Source: Paraburkholderia sp. Ac-20340
GTDB lineage: Bacteria; Pseudomonadota; Gammaproteobacteria; Burkholderiales; Burkholderiaceae
Direction: 5' to 3'
DNA length: 64,000 nucleotides
NCBI RefSeq assembly: GCF_017104965.1
Contig: NZ_JAAGPR010000001.1
Location: 597,205-661,204, forward strand
In this document: in pieces, positions 44,769 to 54,650 of the stretch
How positions within the stretch are numbered: position 1 is the first letter of the stretch
Layout: every line of letters starts with the position of its first letter
Made by a program: the position numbers and the translations under genes
Notes under the pieces: model-generated
Databases searched by the model: none
What the model was told of the DNA's origin: nothing
What the model saw: the letters and a program-made list of their open reading frames with translations, nothing else

Positions 44769-47189
44769 ATGGCGGGAAACCCGATGACGAGCAGTCAAAA
44801 AAGCGACACACAGACGAGCGATGATAGCCATGATCCGGTCCTCAAACGACCGGCGGCGGCGTTGCGCGCGCGGCTTGTTGCGCCTCTTGCCGTTGTCGCG
44901 ATTCTGGCGGCCATTGCCCTGAATACGACCCTCGCGCTCAAGCAGGTGCACGAACAGCGCAACGCGCTGACCCAGCAGCACGCGGTCGAGTCGGTCAAAC
45001 AGAATCTCGACGAGTTGCAAAATACGCTGCTCGACGAGCACGAACAGCTTTACACGGTGATCGGCACGCGGCCGTTTTACCGGCGCGCGGCTTATATTTA
45101 TCCGCTGCCCGCGCTGATCGACCACGCCAACGCCGCGCAGAAAACCTGCGAAGGGCGCGAGCGCTGTCTCGCGCTGCTCGACGAACTCAAAGACATGATT
45201 CGCCATCTGGGCCAGTTGAGCAATGAACTGGCGATGCGCGCCCTGCTCTATCCCGGCAGCGTGACGGTGGCGACGCCTTCGCTGGGCGAGCTCGATGCAC
45301 GCTTTTTCCAGACCATGGAAAAGATCGGCGAAATCCGCGTGGACGAGGATGCGCATCTGGAACAATCGGTCACGCAGGCGTCCAGGGATTCGCAGCGCGT
45401 CGCTGCCCTGCTGCTCGGTTCGGGTCTTGCAGCGGCATGTCTGCTGCTTGCGTTTTTGCAACGCAATGCGCGCGTGACTGCCTCGCTGCGCGAAGCGTTG
45501 CGCACGGCGGACAGCAATCGGCAGAAATATCAGCGTCTGTTCCAGCAGAATCCATTGCCGATCTGGATCGTTGACGACGCAACGTCCGGTCTGGTCGCCG
45601 TCAACGACATGGCGGTCAAAGCGATGGGTTATCGCGCCGACGAAATGCTGCGCATGTCGCTCGCCGATCTGCGCATGGACGAGACCGCGCTGCACGGTGC
45701 GTCGCTCGCGCCCGGACGCGCGCAGCACGGCGGCACGGCCATTTGGGAGCATCGCACCCGCAACGGCGAATTGCGCTCGATGAATGTGTTTCACCTGCAG
45801 ACGGATTTCGATGAACGCAGCGCGACGTTGTGCGTGATGGAAGACGTCACCGCGCAACTCGCGGTTCAGGCCGAACTCCAGCATCGCGCCGAATACGATG
45901 CGCTCACCGGTCTGTCGAATCGCAAGCATTTCGACGAACGCATCGCGCTCGAATTGCAACGGGCGGGCCAGTCGGCCAGAACGCTTGCGGTGATCTTTCT
46001 CGATCTCGACAATTTCAAGGAAGTGAACGATTCGCTCGGCCATCGCGTGGGCGACGCCTTGCTCGCCTTGATCGCGCGGCGTATCGAGCGCGTGGTTGGC
46101 GAGAGCGGCACCGTGGCGCGCTACGGCGGCGACGAATTCATGATGTTCTGCGACGGCACGCGTCCCTTGCTGATGCCGATGCTCGACGCGCTGCTGGCCG
46201 CCATGACCGAACCGATTCAGGTGCTCGGCCACGAACTCTTTATCGAAGCGAGTATCGGCATCAGTCTTTATCCCGTCGATGGCGACGACGCCGAAACCCT
46301 GGTGCGCAATGCCGATGCCGCGATGTACCTCGCCAAGCAAAATGGCCGCAATCAGTATCAGTTCTATCGCCCGGAATTGAGCGAAGCCGCAACTTCGCGT
46401 TTGCGCATTTCCACGCGTCTGCGCCAGGCGTTCCGCAGCGGCGGACTGAACGTGCTGTATCAGCCGCAATTCGATATGGCAACGGGCGCGATGATCGGTG
46501 CGGAGGCCTTGCTGCGGTGGACCGATGCGGAACTGGGCAGCGTTTCGCCGGCGCTCTTTATTCCCATTGCGGAAGAAACCGGGCTGATTCGCGGTATCGG
46601 CGAATGGGTGCTGCGCGAGGCCTGCCGTGAAGCGGCGCAATGGAATCGCGATCCGGCGCGGCCCACGCGCGTATCGGTCAATGTTTCGCCGTTGCAACTC
46701 GAACATGGCAATCTGATCGCCCAGGTGAGCGACGCACTCGCCGATTCGGGCCTCGCGCCCGAATTGCTCGAACTGGAAGTGACGGAAGGCGCACTCATGC
46801 GCAACCCCGAACTCACTGCGCGAACGCTCGCGACGCTGCGCGAAATGGGCGTGCGTATCGCCATCGACGACTTCGGCACGGGTTATTCGAGTTTGGGTTA
46901 TCTAAAGCGCTTTCGCGTCGATCGCCTCAAGATCGATCGCGAATTCGTGCGCGAAATCGGTCATGACGCGGAAACGGAAGCCATTGCGCTGGCCGTGATC
47001 GCGGTGGCGAAGGCACTGGATTTCGAATTGATTGCGGAAGGCGTCGAAACCTATGGACATCGCGACTTCCTGCTGCAGAACGGCTGCACGCATGCACAGG
47101 GCTTTTTATATAGCCAGGCGATAAGCGCTGGCGCGATTGCCGACATTGCCGCAAACGCGTCCCTCCAGGCAACGACGCTCGCGGATTGA
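44769..47189 (+). CDS. PAS-GGDEF-EAL c-di-GMP enzyme
   Basis: 806 residues from the ATG at 44769; upstream non-ATG starts have no better ribosome signal. Two membrane helices (about 35-55 and 210-235) flank an extracytoplasmic region, followed by a PAS-type domain (300-400). The GGDEF motif at residues 453-457 is intact (RYGGDEFM). The EAL motif at residue 579 and DDFGTGYSSLGYLKR are intact, so both synthesis and breakdown of c-di-GMP are possible. The inhibitory RxxD site is replaced (GESG), so the cyclase half should not be product-inhibited. Confidence 0.9.
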   Translation: MAGNPMTSSQKSDTQTSDDSHDPVLKRPAAALRARLVAPLAVVAILAAIALNTTLALKQVHEQRNALTQQHAVESVKQNLDELQNTLLDEHEQLYTVIGTRPFYRRAAYIYPLPALIDHANAAQKTCEGRERCLALLDELKDMIRHLGQLSNELAMRALLYPGSVTVATPSLGELDARFFQTMEKIGEIRVDEDAHLEQSVTQASRDSQRVAALLLGSGLAAACLLLAFLQRNARVTASLREALRTADSNRQKYQRLFQQNPLPIWIVDDATSGLVAVNDMAVKAMGYRADEMLRMSLADLRMDETALHGASLAPGRAQHGGTAIWEHRTRNGELRSMNVFHLQTDFDERSATLCVMEDVTAQLAVQAELQHRAEYDALTGLSNRKHFDERIALELQRAGQSARTLAVIFLDLDNFKEVNDSLGHRVGDALLALIARRIERVVGESGTVARYGGDEFMMFCDGTRPLLMPMLDALLAAMTEPIQVLGHELFIEASIGISLYPVDGDDAETLVRNADAAMYLAKQNGRNQYQFYRPELSEAATSRLRISTRLRQAFRSGGLNVLYQPQFDMATGAMIGAEALLRWTDAELGSVSPALFIPIAEETGLIRGIGEWVLREACREAAQWNRDPARPTRVSVNVSPLQLEHGNLIAQVSDALADSGLAPELLELEVTEGALMRNPELTARTLATLREMGVRIAIDDFGTGYSSLGYLKRFRVDRLKIDREFVREIGHDAETEAIALAVIAVAKALDFELIAEGVETYGHRDFLLQNGCTHAQGFLYSQAISAGAIADIAANASLQATTLAD

Positions 47190-47255
47190 TTGTCCCTGCA
47201 GCCGGGCATGGTATTCGCGCGCGGAAACGGCGTGTGCCCGCTTTCGGAGATCGCC

Positions 47256-47516
47256 ATGAAAATGACAGCGCCACGTTTGCGCTTCGCGCTCGTTGTCGCC
47301 AGCGCTGCGCAGATACTGTGCAGTGCGCCCGCTATCGCGCAGTCGCCCAGCACGCCAGCCGAACCGCCCATCACGCCCATGGTCAAACCGCCCGCTGCCG
47401 CGCCCGGCGCCGCCAGCGCGACGAATCCCGACAATATGCCTGTCAGGAAGCCTCAGCAGCCCACCAACGATCGGATGATCCGCAGCGCACCTGCCAGCGC
47501 GGCCAAAGCAAAATAG
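47256..47516 (+). CDS. Small secreted Pro/Ala-rich protein
   Basis: 86 residues, ATG at 47256 with GGAG upstream. Signal peptide ending ...APAIA-QSPST. The remainder is low complexity: Pro, Ala, Lys and Thr (PITPMVKPPAAAPGAAS). No family recognised. Such proteins in Burkholderia are often periplasmic and of unknown function. Confidence 0.7.
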   Translation: MKMTAPRLRFALVVASAAQILCSAPAIAQSPSTPAEPPITPMVKPPAAAPGAASATNPDNMPVRKPQQPTNDRMIRSAPASAAKAK

Positions 47517-47571
47517 GATCGCGGGCATGCGCGCTGCGCAGGCGTAGAGGTTTTCACACGGGAGAACGATC

Positions 47572-47724
47572 ATGCCGCTCAGCAAGGGAAAGTCGCGCGA
47601 AGCCATTTCGAAAAACATCAAAACGGAGATGAAACAGGGCAAGCCGCAAAAGCAGGCCGTAGCGATTGCGCTCAATGAAGCGCGTAAATCAGGCGCGAAG
47701 ATTCCGAAGAAGCATTCGAAGTGA
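47572..47724 (+). CDS. DUF6496-like small basic protein
   Basis: 50 residues, Lys rich. [20 protein letters not shown] and [20 protein letters not shown] match the small DUF6496 pattern ([21 protein letters not shown]). The function of this family is unknown. GGAG eight bases upstream gives a good start. Followed by a strong terminator. Confidence 0.75.
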   Translation: MPLSKGKSREAISKNIKTEMKQGKPQKQAVAIALNEARKSGAKIPKKHSK

Positions 47725-47737
47725 TTCAAGTTTCACG

Positions 47738-47776
47738 CTGAAGCGCCAAGGCGAATCGCTCGCCAAGGCGCTTCAG
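47738..47776. terminator. Large hairpin between DUF6496 gene and katE
   Basis: Two nested stems: CTGAAGCGCC/GGCGCTTCAG and GGCGA/TCGCC separated by AA on both sides, loop ATCGC. Convergent position; likely terminates both transcripts although T runs are weak. Confidence 0.75.
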
Positions 47777-47787
47777 ACACGCAAAGC

Positions 47788-49923
47788 TTATGCAGGCACC
47801 GATTCAGCCAGCGCAGCACGCGACCAGATACGGTGCTGCCCCGCCGCTTCAATAAACGCATCGATCACTCGCTTCAGATCGGCGGCATCGCCCTGTACTA
47901 CGCCATCCGCATGATCGGGCAGTTGCGCGGCCGCCAGCAGCAAGCGCCCCGTATCCACCGCAGCAATCGCCTTCAGATGCTTGAAAGCCTCGTTCACGAA
48001 GTGACGCGCATCGCCCGATTGCACGAGCGCCTGCGCCGCCTTCTCGCCGCCGGGGATAAACACCGCGTCGAACATGACCGAAGGCATGCCCGCCAGCGTC
48101 GCATCCGGTGCGAGGCCGTCGATGGGTTCCAGCGTTGGCGCAATCAGCAGTGCGGTCGCGCCCTCCTTCGCAAACGCGTCGCGTAGTTGCTTGAGCGTCG
48201 CGCCATCCGCGCCCGGCGCACTCAGAAGCGCAATCTTGCGCGTGGCAATACCGGGCTTGACGCGATTCAACAAACTCAGCGCGGGCGAACTCGCGGGATG
48301 CGGCTTGCCAGGCTTGCGGCCCGCCTTCGGCTTGCTCAAACCGAGCGCCTTCGCGACCTGCGCCGCAAGATCCGCATCGATATTCACGAGGATTTCATTG
48401 ACCACGCGCTCGCGAATTTCCGTGCGCTTGACCTTACCCAGTTCGAACGAATAGGCCGCAAGAATATGCGCCTTCTCCGGCTCGGACATGCTCTGATAGA
48501 ACATCGTCGCCTGCGAAAAATGATCGGCGAAGGATTCGCTGCGCACTCGGACCTTTGCGCCATCCATGCGCTCCTGATAGCTTTCGAACCCGCCGTCTTT
48601 CGGCGGCGTTTCCTTCGGCCAACCCTCGCCCACCGAATTCGGTTCGTAAGAAGCCTGGCCTACGTTGATCGTCTGCCGATGCATGGCGTCGCGCTGGTTA
48701 TTCTGAAACGGACAAACCGGCCGGTTAATCGGAATCTCGTGAAAGTTCGGCCCGCCAAGACGGCTGATCTGCGTATCGGTATAGGAGAACAAACGCCCCT
48801 GCAAAAGCGGGTCGTTGCTGAAATCGATGCCCGGCACGATATGCCCAGGATGAAACGCCACCTGTTCCGTTTCGGCGAAGAAATTGTCCGGGTTGCGATT
48901 GAGCGTCATCTTGCCGATCAACTGAACCGGCACGAGTTCTTCTGGAATGAGTTTGGTCGGATCGAGCAGATCGAAGCCGAATTTGTGCTCGTCGGCTTCT
49001 TCTATAATCTGCACGCCTAATTCGTACTCCGGATAATCTCCGCGTTCGATCGCTTCCCAAAGATCTCGCCGATGGAAATCGGGATCCTTTCCCGCGATCT
49101 TCTGCGCCTCGTCCCAGACCAGCGAATACGAACCCAGCACCGGACGCCAGTGCCACTTCACGAAACGCGCGTGACCTTTAGCGTCGATCAGCCGGAACGT
49201 ATGCACGCCAAAGCCTTCCATCGTACGCAGGCTTTTGGGAATCGCGCGGTCCGACATGGCCCAGATCACCGTATGCGCGCTTTCCGGCACCAGAGAAACG
49301 AAGTCCCAGAACGTGTCGTGCGCGGTGCCGCCCGTCGGCATTTCGTCGGGCGCTTCGGGTTTTACCGCGTGCACGAAATCGGGGAACTTGATCGCGTCCT
49401 GAATGAAAAACACCGGCACGTTATTGCCGACGAGATCGAAATTGCCTTCGTCCGTATAGAACTTGGTGGCGAAGCCGCGCACGTCGCGCACGGTATCTGC
49501 CGAGCCGCGCGGGCCCTGTACCGTCGAAAAGCGTACATAGACCGGCGTGGTTTTAGCGGGGTCCTGCAGAAAATCGGCGCGCGTGAGCCTGGCCTGCGAT
49601 TCATAGACCTGGAAATAGCCGTGCGCCGCCGAGCCCCGCGCGTGCACGATGCGTTCGGGAATGCGCTCGTGATCGAAGTGCGTGATTTTCTCGCGCATAA
49701 TGAAATCTTCGAGCAAGGTCGGGCCGCGCGGGCCGGCGCGCAAACTGTTCTGGTTGTCGGCGATCTTCACGCCCTGATTCGTGCGCAGCGCTTCGCCATC
49801 GGCGTGCGCGCGGAACGTTTCGAGACTTTGCGACTTGGCGTCCACTGCGCCGGCATTCGCAGGATGCGCGGCGTTGGCCTTACTGGCTGGCGCCTTGCCA
49901 GCGGGACGATTGCGATGGGGCAT
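47788..49923 (-). CDS. katE: Large-subunit catalase HPII
   Basis: 711 residues from the ATG at 49923, chosen for GAGGAG upstream. It disproportionates hydrogen peroxide with a haem. Catalytic His94 ([10 protein letters not shown]) and Asn167/168 (LVGNNVP) are present, and Tyr381 (RLFSYTD) ligates haem iron. His358 sits where E. coli HPII has the His392 that forms a covalent link to the haem Tyr, so the link is probably preserved. The C-terminal ~150 residues form the flavodoxin/class I amidotransferase-like domain typical of clade 2 large catalases ([20 protein letters not shown]). It is divergent from transketolase. Confidence 0.97.
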   Translation of the reverse strand: MPHRNRPAGKAPASKANAAHPANAGAVDAKSQSLETFRAHADGEALRTNQGVKIADNQNSLRAGPRGPTLLEDFIMREKITHFDHERIPERIVHARGSAAHGYFQVYESQARLTRADFLQDPAKTTPVYVRFSTVQGPRGSADTVRDVRGFATKFYTDEGNFDLVGNNVPVFFIQDAIKFPDFVHAVKPEAPDEMPTGGTAHDTFWDFVSLVPESAHTVIWAMSDRAIPKSLRTMEGFGVHTFRLIDAKGHARFVKWHWRPVLGSYSLVWDEAQKIAGKDPDFHRRDLWEAIERGDYPEYELGVQIIEEADEHKFGFDLLDPTKLIPEELVPVQLIGKMTLNRNPDNFFAETEQVAFHPGHIVPGIDFSNDPLLQGRLFSYTDTQISRLGGPNFHEIPINRPVCPFQNNQRDAMHRQTINVGQASYEPNSVGEGWPKETPPKDGGFESYQERMDGAKVRVRSESFADHFSQATMFYQSMSEPEKAHILAAYSFELGKVKRTEIRERVVNEILVNIDADLAAQVAKALGLSKPKAGRKPGKPHPASSPALSLLNRVKPGIATRKIALLSAPGADGATLKQLRDAFAKEGATALLIAPTLEPIDGLAPDATLAGMPSVMFDAVFIPGGEKAAQALVQSGDARHFVNEAFKHLKAIAAVDTGRLLLAAAQLPDHADGVVQGDAADLKRVIDAFIEAAGQHRIWSRAALAESVPA

Positions 49924-50120
49924 GGGTGGCTCCTCAGGTTCTTCGAGCGGTTTCGGGCCACACTCAAGCGCAATCGATGTGCCGATGCCTGATTGATATC
50001 GATCCAAGCCCGATCCATACCAATCCCGCGCAAATCGGTATGGAAATTGCGCTGACGAATCACTTCAGCATGTGACGCCGCAAGCTCGCACCCTTTCAAG
50101 CAAGCTAACGAGGAACTTCC

Positions 50121-52163
50121 ATGACCGAGCCGAATTCCACGCCATCGCACGCCGTGCCCGCGCCGCGCGATCCGCATCTTCGCGCGATGGCGAACTGCAT
50201 CCGCTTTCTTTCGATGGACGCGGTCCAGCAGGCCAATAGCGGACACCCCGGCGCGCCAATGGGACTCGCCGACGTGGCGACAGTCCTCTTCAAGGACTTC
50301 ATGCAATTCGATGCGTCCGATCCGCATTGGCTGGACCGCGACCGCTTCGTGCTCTCGAATGGCCATGCGTCGATGCTGCTCTACAGCCTGCTCTATCTGA
50401 CCGGTTACGCCGATATGACGATCGACGAAATCAAGCGCTTCAGGCAGGTTGGCAGCAAGACGGCCGGGCACCCGGAATATTCGCACGCCGAAGGAATCGA
50501 ACTCACGACCGGGCCGCTCGGGCAAGGCATTGCGGAATCGGTGGGCATGGCGCTGGCCGAACGCATCATGAATGCGCATTTCGGCGACGATCTCGTCAAT
50601 CACCATACTTACGTTTTTCTTGGCGACGGTTGCCTGATGGAAGGGATTAGTCAGGAAGCCATTTCGCTGGCTGGCCATCTGAAACTGAACCGGCTGATCG
50701 CGTTCTGGGACAACAACTCGATTTCCATCGATGGCGCGACCAGCCTCGCCGTCTCGGACAATGAAATCGAACGCTTTCACGCCTCGGGATGGCAAGTGCT
50801 CGACATCGACGGGCATGACACCGACGCCATTCGCAACGCAATCGAAACCGCGCGCGCCACGCACGATCGCCCGACGCTGATCGCCTGCAAAACCATCATC
50901 GGCTTTGGCTTTCCTACTAAAGCGGGCACACAGAAGGCGCATAGCGACGCGCCTGGCGAAGCAGAGATTGCGGGCGCGCGCAAGATTCTGGACTGGAATT
51001 CGCCGCCCTTCGAAATTCCCGACGATTTATTGAAGTCGTGGCGCGAAGTCGGCGCACAAGGCCGCGAAAAGCGCAGCGCATGGGCCGAGCGCGTCAAGCA
51101 GGCGCCCGAGCCATTACGCAGCGAATTCGAGCGCCGCACGGCAGGCAAATTGCCGGATGACTGGAAAAAGGCGATCACTGCGGCGCGCCAGGCCTTCGTC
51201 GCCAGCGGCGAAGCGATGGCCACGCGCAAGGCCAGCGGCGACGTGCTCAATCACCTGTTCGCCGCGATTCCAGAACTGCTCGGCGGTTCGGCCGATCTCA
51301 CGCCGTCGAACAATACGAAGGCTAAAAATCAGGTCGAAATCACGCCGGGCCACTATGACGGTTCCTATGTGCATTACGGCGTGCGCGAGCACGGCATGGC
51401 CGCCGCGATGAACGGCATCGCGCTGCACGGCGGCCTGATTCCTTATGGCGGCACCTTCCTGTGTTTTTCCGACTATTGCCGCCCCGCCATTCGCCTGAGC
51501 GCGATGATGCGCGTGCGCACGATCTACGTGATGACGCACGATTCGATCGGTCTCGGCGAAGACGGCCCGACGCATCAACCGGTCGAGCATCTCGCCGCGC
51601 TGCGGGCGATTCCGCAGCTTGCCGTGTATCGTCCCGGCGACGCGATCGAAACCGCAGAATGCTGGGAACTGGTGCTCGACCATCCACGCCAGGCGGCGCT
51701 GCTCGCGCTGTCGCGCCAGCCCTTGCCGCTGCTACGCCATGACGCCGATGGAGAAAACCGCTCGGCGCGCGGCGCATACATCCTGCACGATGCCGAGGGC
51801 GGCCCGCGTCAGGTCACCTTGCTCGCGACCGGTTCCGAACTGCAACTGGCCGTCGAAGCGCGCGACGTCCTGCAGGCCGAAGGCGTGCCCACCGCCGTCG
51901 TATCGATGCCCTGCCGCCTGCTGTTCGAAGCGCAGGATCGCGACTATAAGCGCAAGGTGCTAGGCGATTCGCCCGTGAGAGTGGCGGTCGAGGCGGCGGT
52001 CGAACTGGGCTGGGATCGCTACCTCGGCACCGAAGGCCGGTTTGTCGGCATGCACAGCTTTGGCGAGTCCGGGAAAATCCAGGACGTGTACGACAAATTC
52101 GATATCACCGCGGATGCCGTCGTGCGCGCCGCACGCGATCTGCTCAAGGAGATTGCAGGCTGA
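50121..52163 (+). CDS. tkt: Transketolase
   Basis: 680 residues, standard length. It transfers two-carbon units between sugar phosphates in the pentose phosphate and Calvin-type pathways, with thiamine diphosphate. GHPGAPMG, LSNGHASMLLY, and the ThDP motif GDGCLMEGISQEAISLAGH through DNNSISIDG are present. DSIGLGEDGPTHQPVEHL is the transketolase signature, and GSELQLAVEARD is the C-terminal domain. It stands alone here, not beside gapA or pgk. GAGGA upstream of ATG gives a good start. Confidence 0.96.
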   Translation: MTEPNSTPSHAVPAPRDPHLRAMANCIRFLSMDAVQQANSGHPGAPMGLADVATVLFKDFMQFDASDPHWLDRDRFVLSNGHASMLLYSLLYLTGYADMTIDEIKRFRQVGSKTAGHPEYSHAEGIELTTGPLGQGIAESVGMALAERIMNAHFGDDLVNHHTYVFLGDGCLMEGISQEAISLAGHLKLNRLIAFWDNNSISIDGATSLAVSDNEIERFHASGWQVLDIDGHDTDAIRNAIETARATHDRPTLIACKTIIGFGFPTKAGTQKAHSDAPGEAEIAGARKILDWNSPPFEIPDDLLKSWREVGAQGREKRSAWAERVKQAPEPLRSEFERRTAGKLPDDWKKAITAARQAFVASGEAMATRKASGDVLNHLFAAIPELLGGSADLTPSNNTKAKNQVEITPGHYDGSYVHYGVREHGMAAAMNGIALHGGLIPYGGTFLCFSDYCRPAIRLSAMMRVRTIYVMTHDSIGLGEDGPTHQPVEHLAALRAIPQLAVYRPGDAIETAECWELVLDHPRQAALLALSRQPLPLLRHDADGENRSARGAYILHDAEGGPRQVTLLATGSELQLAVEARDVLQAEGVPTAVVSMPCRLLFEAQDRDYKRKVLGDSPVRVAVEAAVELGWDRYLGTEGRFVGMHSFGESGKIQDVYDKFDITADAVVRAARDLLKEIAG

Positions 52164-52167
52164 TGCG

Positions 52168-53157
52168 CTAGCGAATCCGCACCACCGGCTTGCCGCCGAA
52201 ACTGCGCTGCCGCAGTGCGTCCAGCAGGTGCGCCAGATCCTCGAAGTCGCGCACCACGCGTTCCGGCGGCTGCAAACGGGCGTGCGCGATGGCGGCCAGC
52301 ATCTGCTCGCCTGCGGTGCGCAACTGCGTCCACGCGTCGTCATCGCCATGCTGATGCAGCGCGCCCAGCGCCACTTCGTGCATCGACAGCGTCAAGCCGA
52401 ACGGATCGCACGGCCACTGCGCCACGCGATCCTGCACGCAGACCAGATGACCGTTGGCCTTCAAGGCATCGGCCATGCGCGTGGCGTGCTCGCCGCTCAC
52501 CGCATCGATCACCGCGAAAAAGCGGCGACCGCCCGTCCACGCGCCACTATCGGGCAAGGGTCCGTCGATGCAATCGGCTGCGCCCAGCGACCGGAGGCGA
52601 TCGCGATGCCGCGCGTTCGCCATCGCCGTCACCACGAAGCCGCGCGCGGCCGCCAGTTGCACCAGATACTGGCCCACCGCACCGCCCGCGCCGCTGATCA
52701 GCAAGGTCTGGCCCGGCTTGACCGGCACTTTTTCGATCGCGAGCCAGGCCGTCAGCGCCGGACACGGCAGGCTCGCGGCGAGGTCGAAATCGAGCGTATC
52801 GGGGACGCAGAGCAGCGCGCGCACGTCGACTCGCGTGTGCTCCGCGAAGCTGCCGTGCGCGTGCAGGCTCGTGTGCCAGGCCACGCGGCGCCCCAGCCAG
52901 TGCGCCGACACGCCCTCGCCCAGCGCCACCACCACGCCCGCGCCATCGACGCCCGGCACATGGCCGTCCTGCCAGTCCACCAGCGCGCCGCCCAGCACCT
53001 TCCAGTCGACCGGATTCAGCCCGATCGCGGCATTGCGCACCAGCACCTGAGCGGCGGCCGGAACCGGCATCGGCACCTGCTGCAGCGTCAGATCGAGCGG
53101 ATTGGCGCTGCCGTGCCAGGTCCAGGCGCGATGGGTCGGCGCGACCGCGTTCGTCAC
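52168..53157 (-). CDS. Quinone-oxidoreductase-like zinc-free MDR dehydrogenase
   Basis: 329 residues, GTG start overlapping the VOC gene's stop by four bases, indicating coupling. GroES-like N-terminal domain (GLNPVDWKVLGG, HVPGVDGAGVVVALG) and Rossmann fold (LLISGAGGAVGQYLVQLA). The Cys and His ligands of catalytic zinc are missing, as in the quinone oxidoreductase subgroup. It probably reduces or oxidises a small quinone or enone with NADPH. It forms a pair with the VOC gene. Confidence 0.87.
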   Translation of the reverse strand: MTNAVAPTHRAWTWHGSANPLDLTLQQVPMPVPAAAQVLVRNAAIGLNPVDWKVLGGALVDWQDGHVPGVDGAGVVVALGEGVSAHWLGRRVAWHTSLHAHGSFAEHTRVDVRALLCVPDTLDFDLAASLPCPALTAWLAIEKVPVKPGQTLLISGAGGAVGQYLVQLAAARGFVVTAMANARHRDRLRSLGAADCIDGPLPDSGAWTGGRRFFAVIDAVSGEHATRMADALKANGHLVCVQDRVAQWPCDPFGLTLSMHEVALGALHQHGDDDAWTQLRTAGEQMLAAIAHARLQPPERVVRDFEDLAHLLDALRQRSFGGKPVVRIR

Positions 53158-53657
53158 GATTGATACGCTCCGGCCGAATAGGTCAGCTCGTAGCTGTGGC
53201 TATAAATCTCGACGATATTGCCGAACGGATCTTCCATATAGACCATGCGGTACGGCTTCTCGCCCGGGAAATACTCGCGCACCGGCATGCGCTGCTTGCC
53301 GCCCGCCGCGACGATCTTCGCCGCCAGCCCTTCCACATCCGGGTCCTGCACGCAGAAGTGAAACACGCCGGTCTTCCAGTACTCGAAGTTGTTCTCGGGC
53401 TTCTGCGCGTTGCGGAACTCGAAAATCTCCACGCCGATACGATCGCCCGTCGACAGATGCGCGATGCGGAACGAACCCCAGCCCGCGCCGAACACATCCG
53501 TGCACATCACGCCGATGGCGCTGTCGTCTTCGGTGATGGTGGTCGGCGGCATGATCAGATACCAGCCCATGACGTCGCTGTAGAAACGCACGGCGGCGTC
53601 GAGATCGGTGACCGACAGGCCGATGTGGGAAAAGCTGCGCGGATAGGGCCGGTTCAT
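53154..53657 (-). CDS. VOC-superfamily protein (glyoxalase/dioxygenase-like)
   Basis: 167 residues from the ATG at 53657. Two beta-alpha-beta-beta-beta modules with metal-ligand candidates His (SHIGLSVTD), Glu (GVEIFEF), His (VFHFCVQD) and Glu (NIVEIYSH). VOC members include glyoxalase I, ring-opening dioxygenases and resistance proteins. Divergent from the LysR gene at 53754 and cotranscribed with the oxidoreductase gene. Substrate unknown. Confidence 0.85.
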   Translation of the reverse strand: MNRPYPRSFSHIGLSVTDLDAAVRFYSDVMGWYLIMPPTTITEDDSAIGVMCTDVFGAGWGSFRIAHLSTGDRIGVEIFEFRNAQKPENNFEYWKTGVFHFCVQDPDVEGLAAKIVAAGGKQRMPVREYFPGEKPYRMVYMEDPFGNIVEIYSHSYELTYSAGAYQS

Positions 53658-53728
53658 GACAGAACACTCCTGAAAACGTTGACCCGACAAGCGTAGCGCG
53701 TGCGAGCCCACATCTGCTCTAATGGAAC

Positions 53729-53745
53729 CTTATCGCTTTGATAAG
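53729..53745. promoter_or_regulatory. LysR operator candidate (T-N11-A)
   Basis: Inverted repeat CTTATC-GCTTT-GATAAG in the gap between the divergent VOC and LysR genes, with TATCGCTTTGATA giving the T-N11-A spacing of LysR sites. It lies just upstream of the LysR start. Confidence 0.6.
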
Positions 53746-53753
53746 AGTTCGTT

Positions 53754-54650
53754 ATGCTCAATCCTCAATGGCTGCGCTCCTTCGCGGCGGTGGCCGAACT
53801 GGGCGGCTTCACGCGCGCGGCCAATCAATTAGGGCTGACGCAGGCGGCCGTGAGCCAGCACATGCAGCATCTGGAGGCGCAACTGGGCCCGTTGCTGGTC
53901 CGGCGCGGCCGCCAGATCGAGTTGATGCCGGCCGGCGTGGCGCTGCTCGACTACTGCAACGCCGTCGAACAGGCGCATAAACGGCTGCAACTTCAGCTAT
54001 CCGATCGCACCGTCGACAGCGGCGAAGTCAGTCTCATCACGCCGGGCAGCGTCGGGCTCGCGCTCTATCCGCTCTTGCTGGACTTGCAGCAGGCGCATCC
54101 GGGGCTCGTGATCCGCCATCGTTTCGCGCCGGATACGGAAACGCGCGAGGCCGTGCTCGACAAGCGCTATGAAATTGGCGTGGTGACACTGCGGCCCGAC
54201 GATCCGCGGCTTGCGGCCGAACCGTTTGCGGAAGAGCCGCTGGAACTGGTCGTGCCCGCCGGCGAAGACGTGCAAAGCTGGGCCGATCTCGAACGGCTCG
54301 GTTTTATCGATCACCCCGATGGCCAGGCCATGGCCACGCGGCTGCTGGCGCGGCGTTTTCCGGCCAGTCCGGGCGTGCGCGCGCTGCCCTTGCGCGGCTT
54401 CAGCAACCAGATATCGCTGATTCTTGCGCCGGTGGCGCGCGGCCTGGGTTTTACGGTGATTCCGCGGCATGCGCGCGAAGCGTTCGCCGATGCGGCCGCG
54501 ATCAAGGTGATCGAATGCGGCGCGCCCGTAGTGGATACGCTGTGGCTGCTGCATCGCGCGGAATGGCCGCTTTCGGCGCGGGCGAAATGGGTGGTGGAGC
54601 GGATTCGGGAGCGTTTGAAGTTCAGTGCGCGCGCGCACGAAACGAAATAG
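53754..54650 (+). CDS. LysR-family regulator of the VOC/oxidoreductase pair
   Basis: 298 residues. Winged helix FAAVAELGGFTRAANQLGLT and QAAVSQHMQHLEAQLG; effector domain follows (VSLITPGSVGLALYPLLLDL). It is divergent from the VOC/MDR pair, the classic LysR arrangement, so it likely controls them and itself. The effector is unknown. Confidence 0.9.
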   Translation: MLNPQWLRSFAAVAELGGFTRAANQLGLTQAAVSQHMQHLEAQLGPLLVRRGRQIELMPAGVALLDYCNAVEQAHKRLQLQLSDRTVDSGEVSLITPGSVGLALYPLLLDLQQAHPGLVIRHRFAPDTETREAVLDKRYEIGVVTLRPDDPRLAAEPFAEEPLELVVPAGEDVQSWADLERLGFIDHPDGQAMATRLLARRFPASPGVRALPLRGFSNQISLILAPVARGLGFTVIPRHAREAFADAAAIKVIECGAPVVDTLWLLHRAEWPLSARAKWVVERIRERLKFSARAHETK

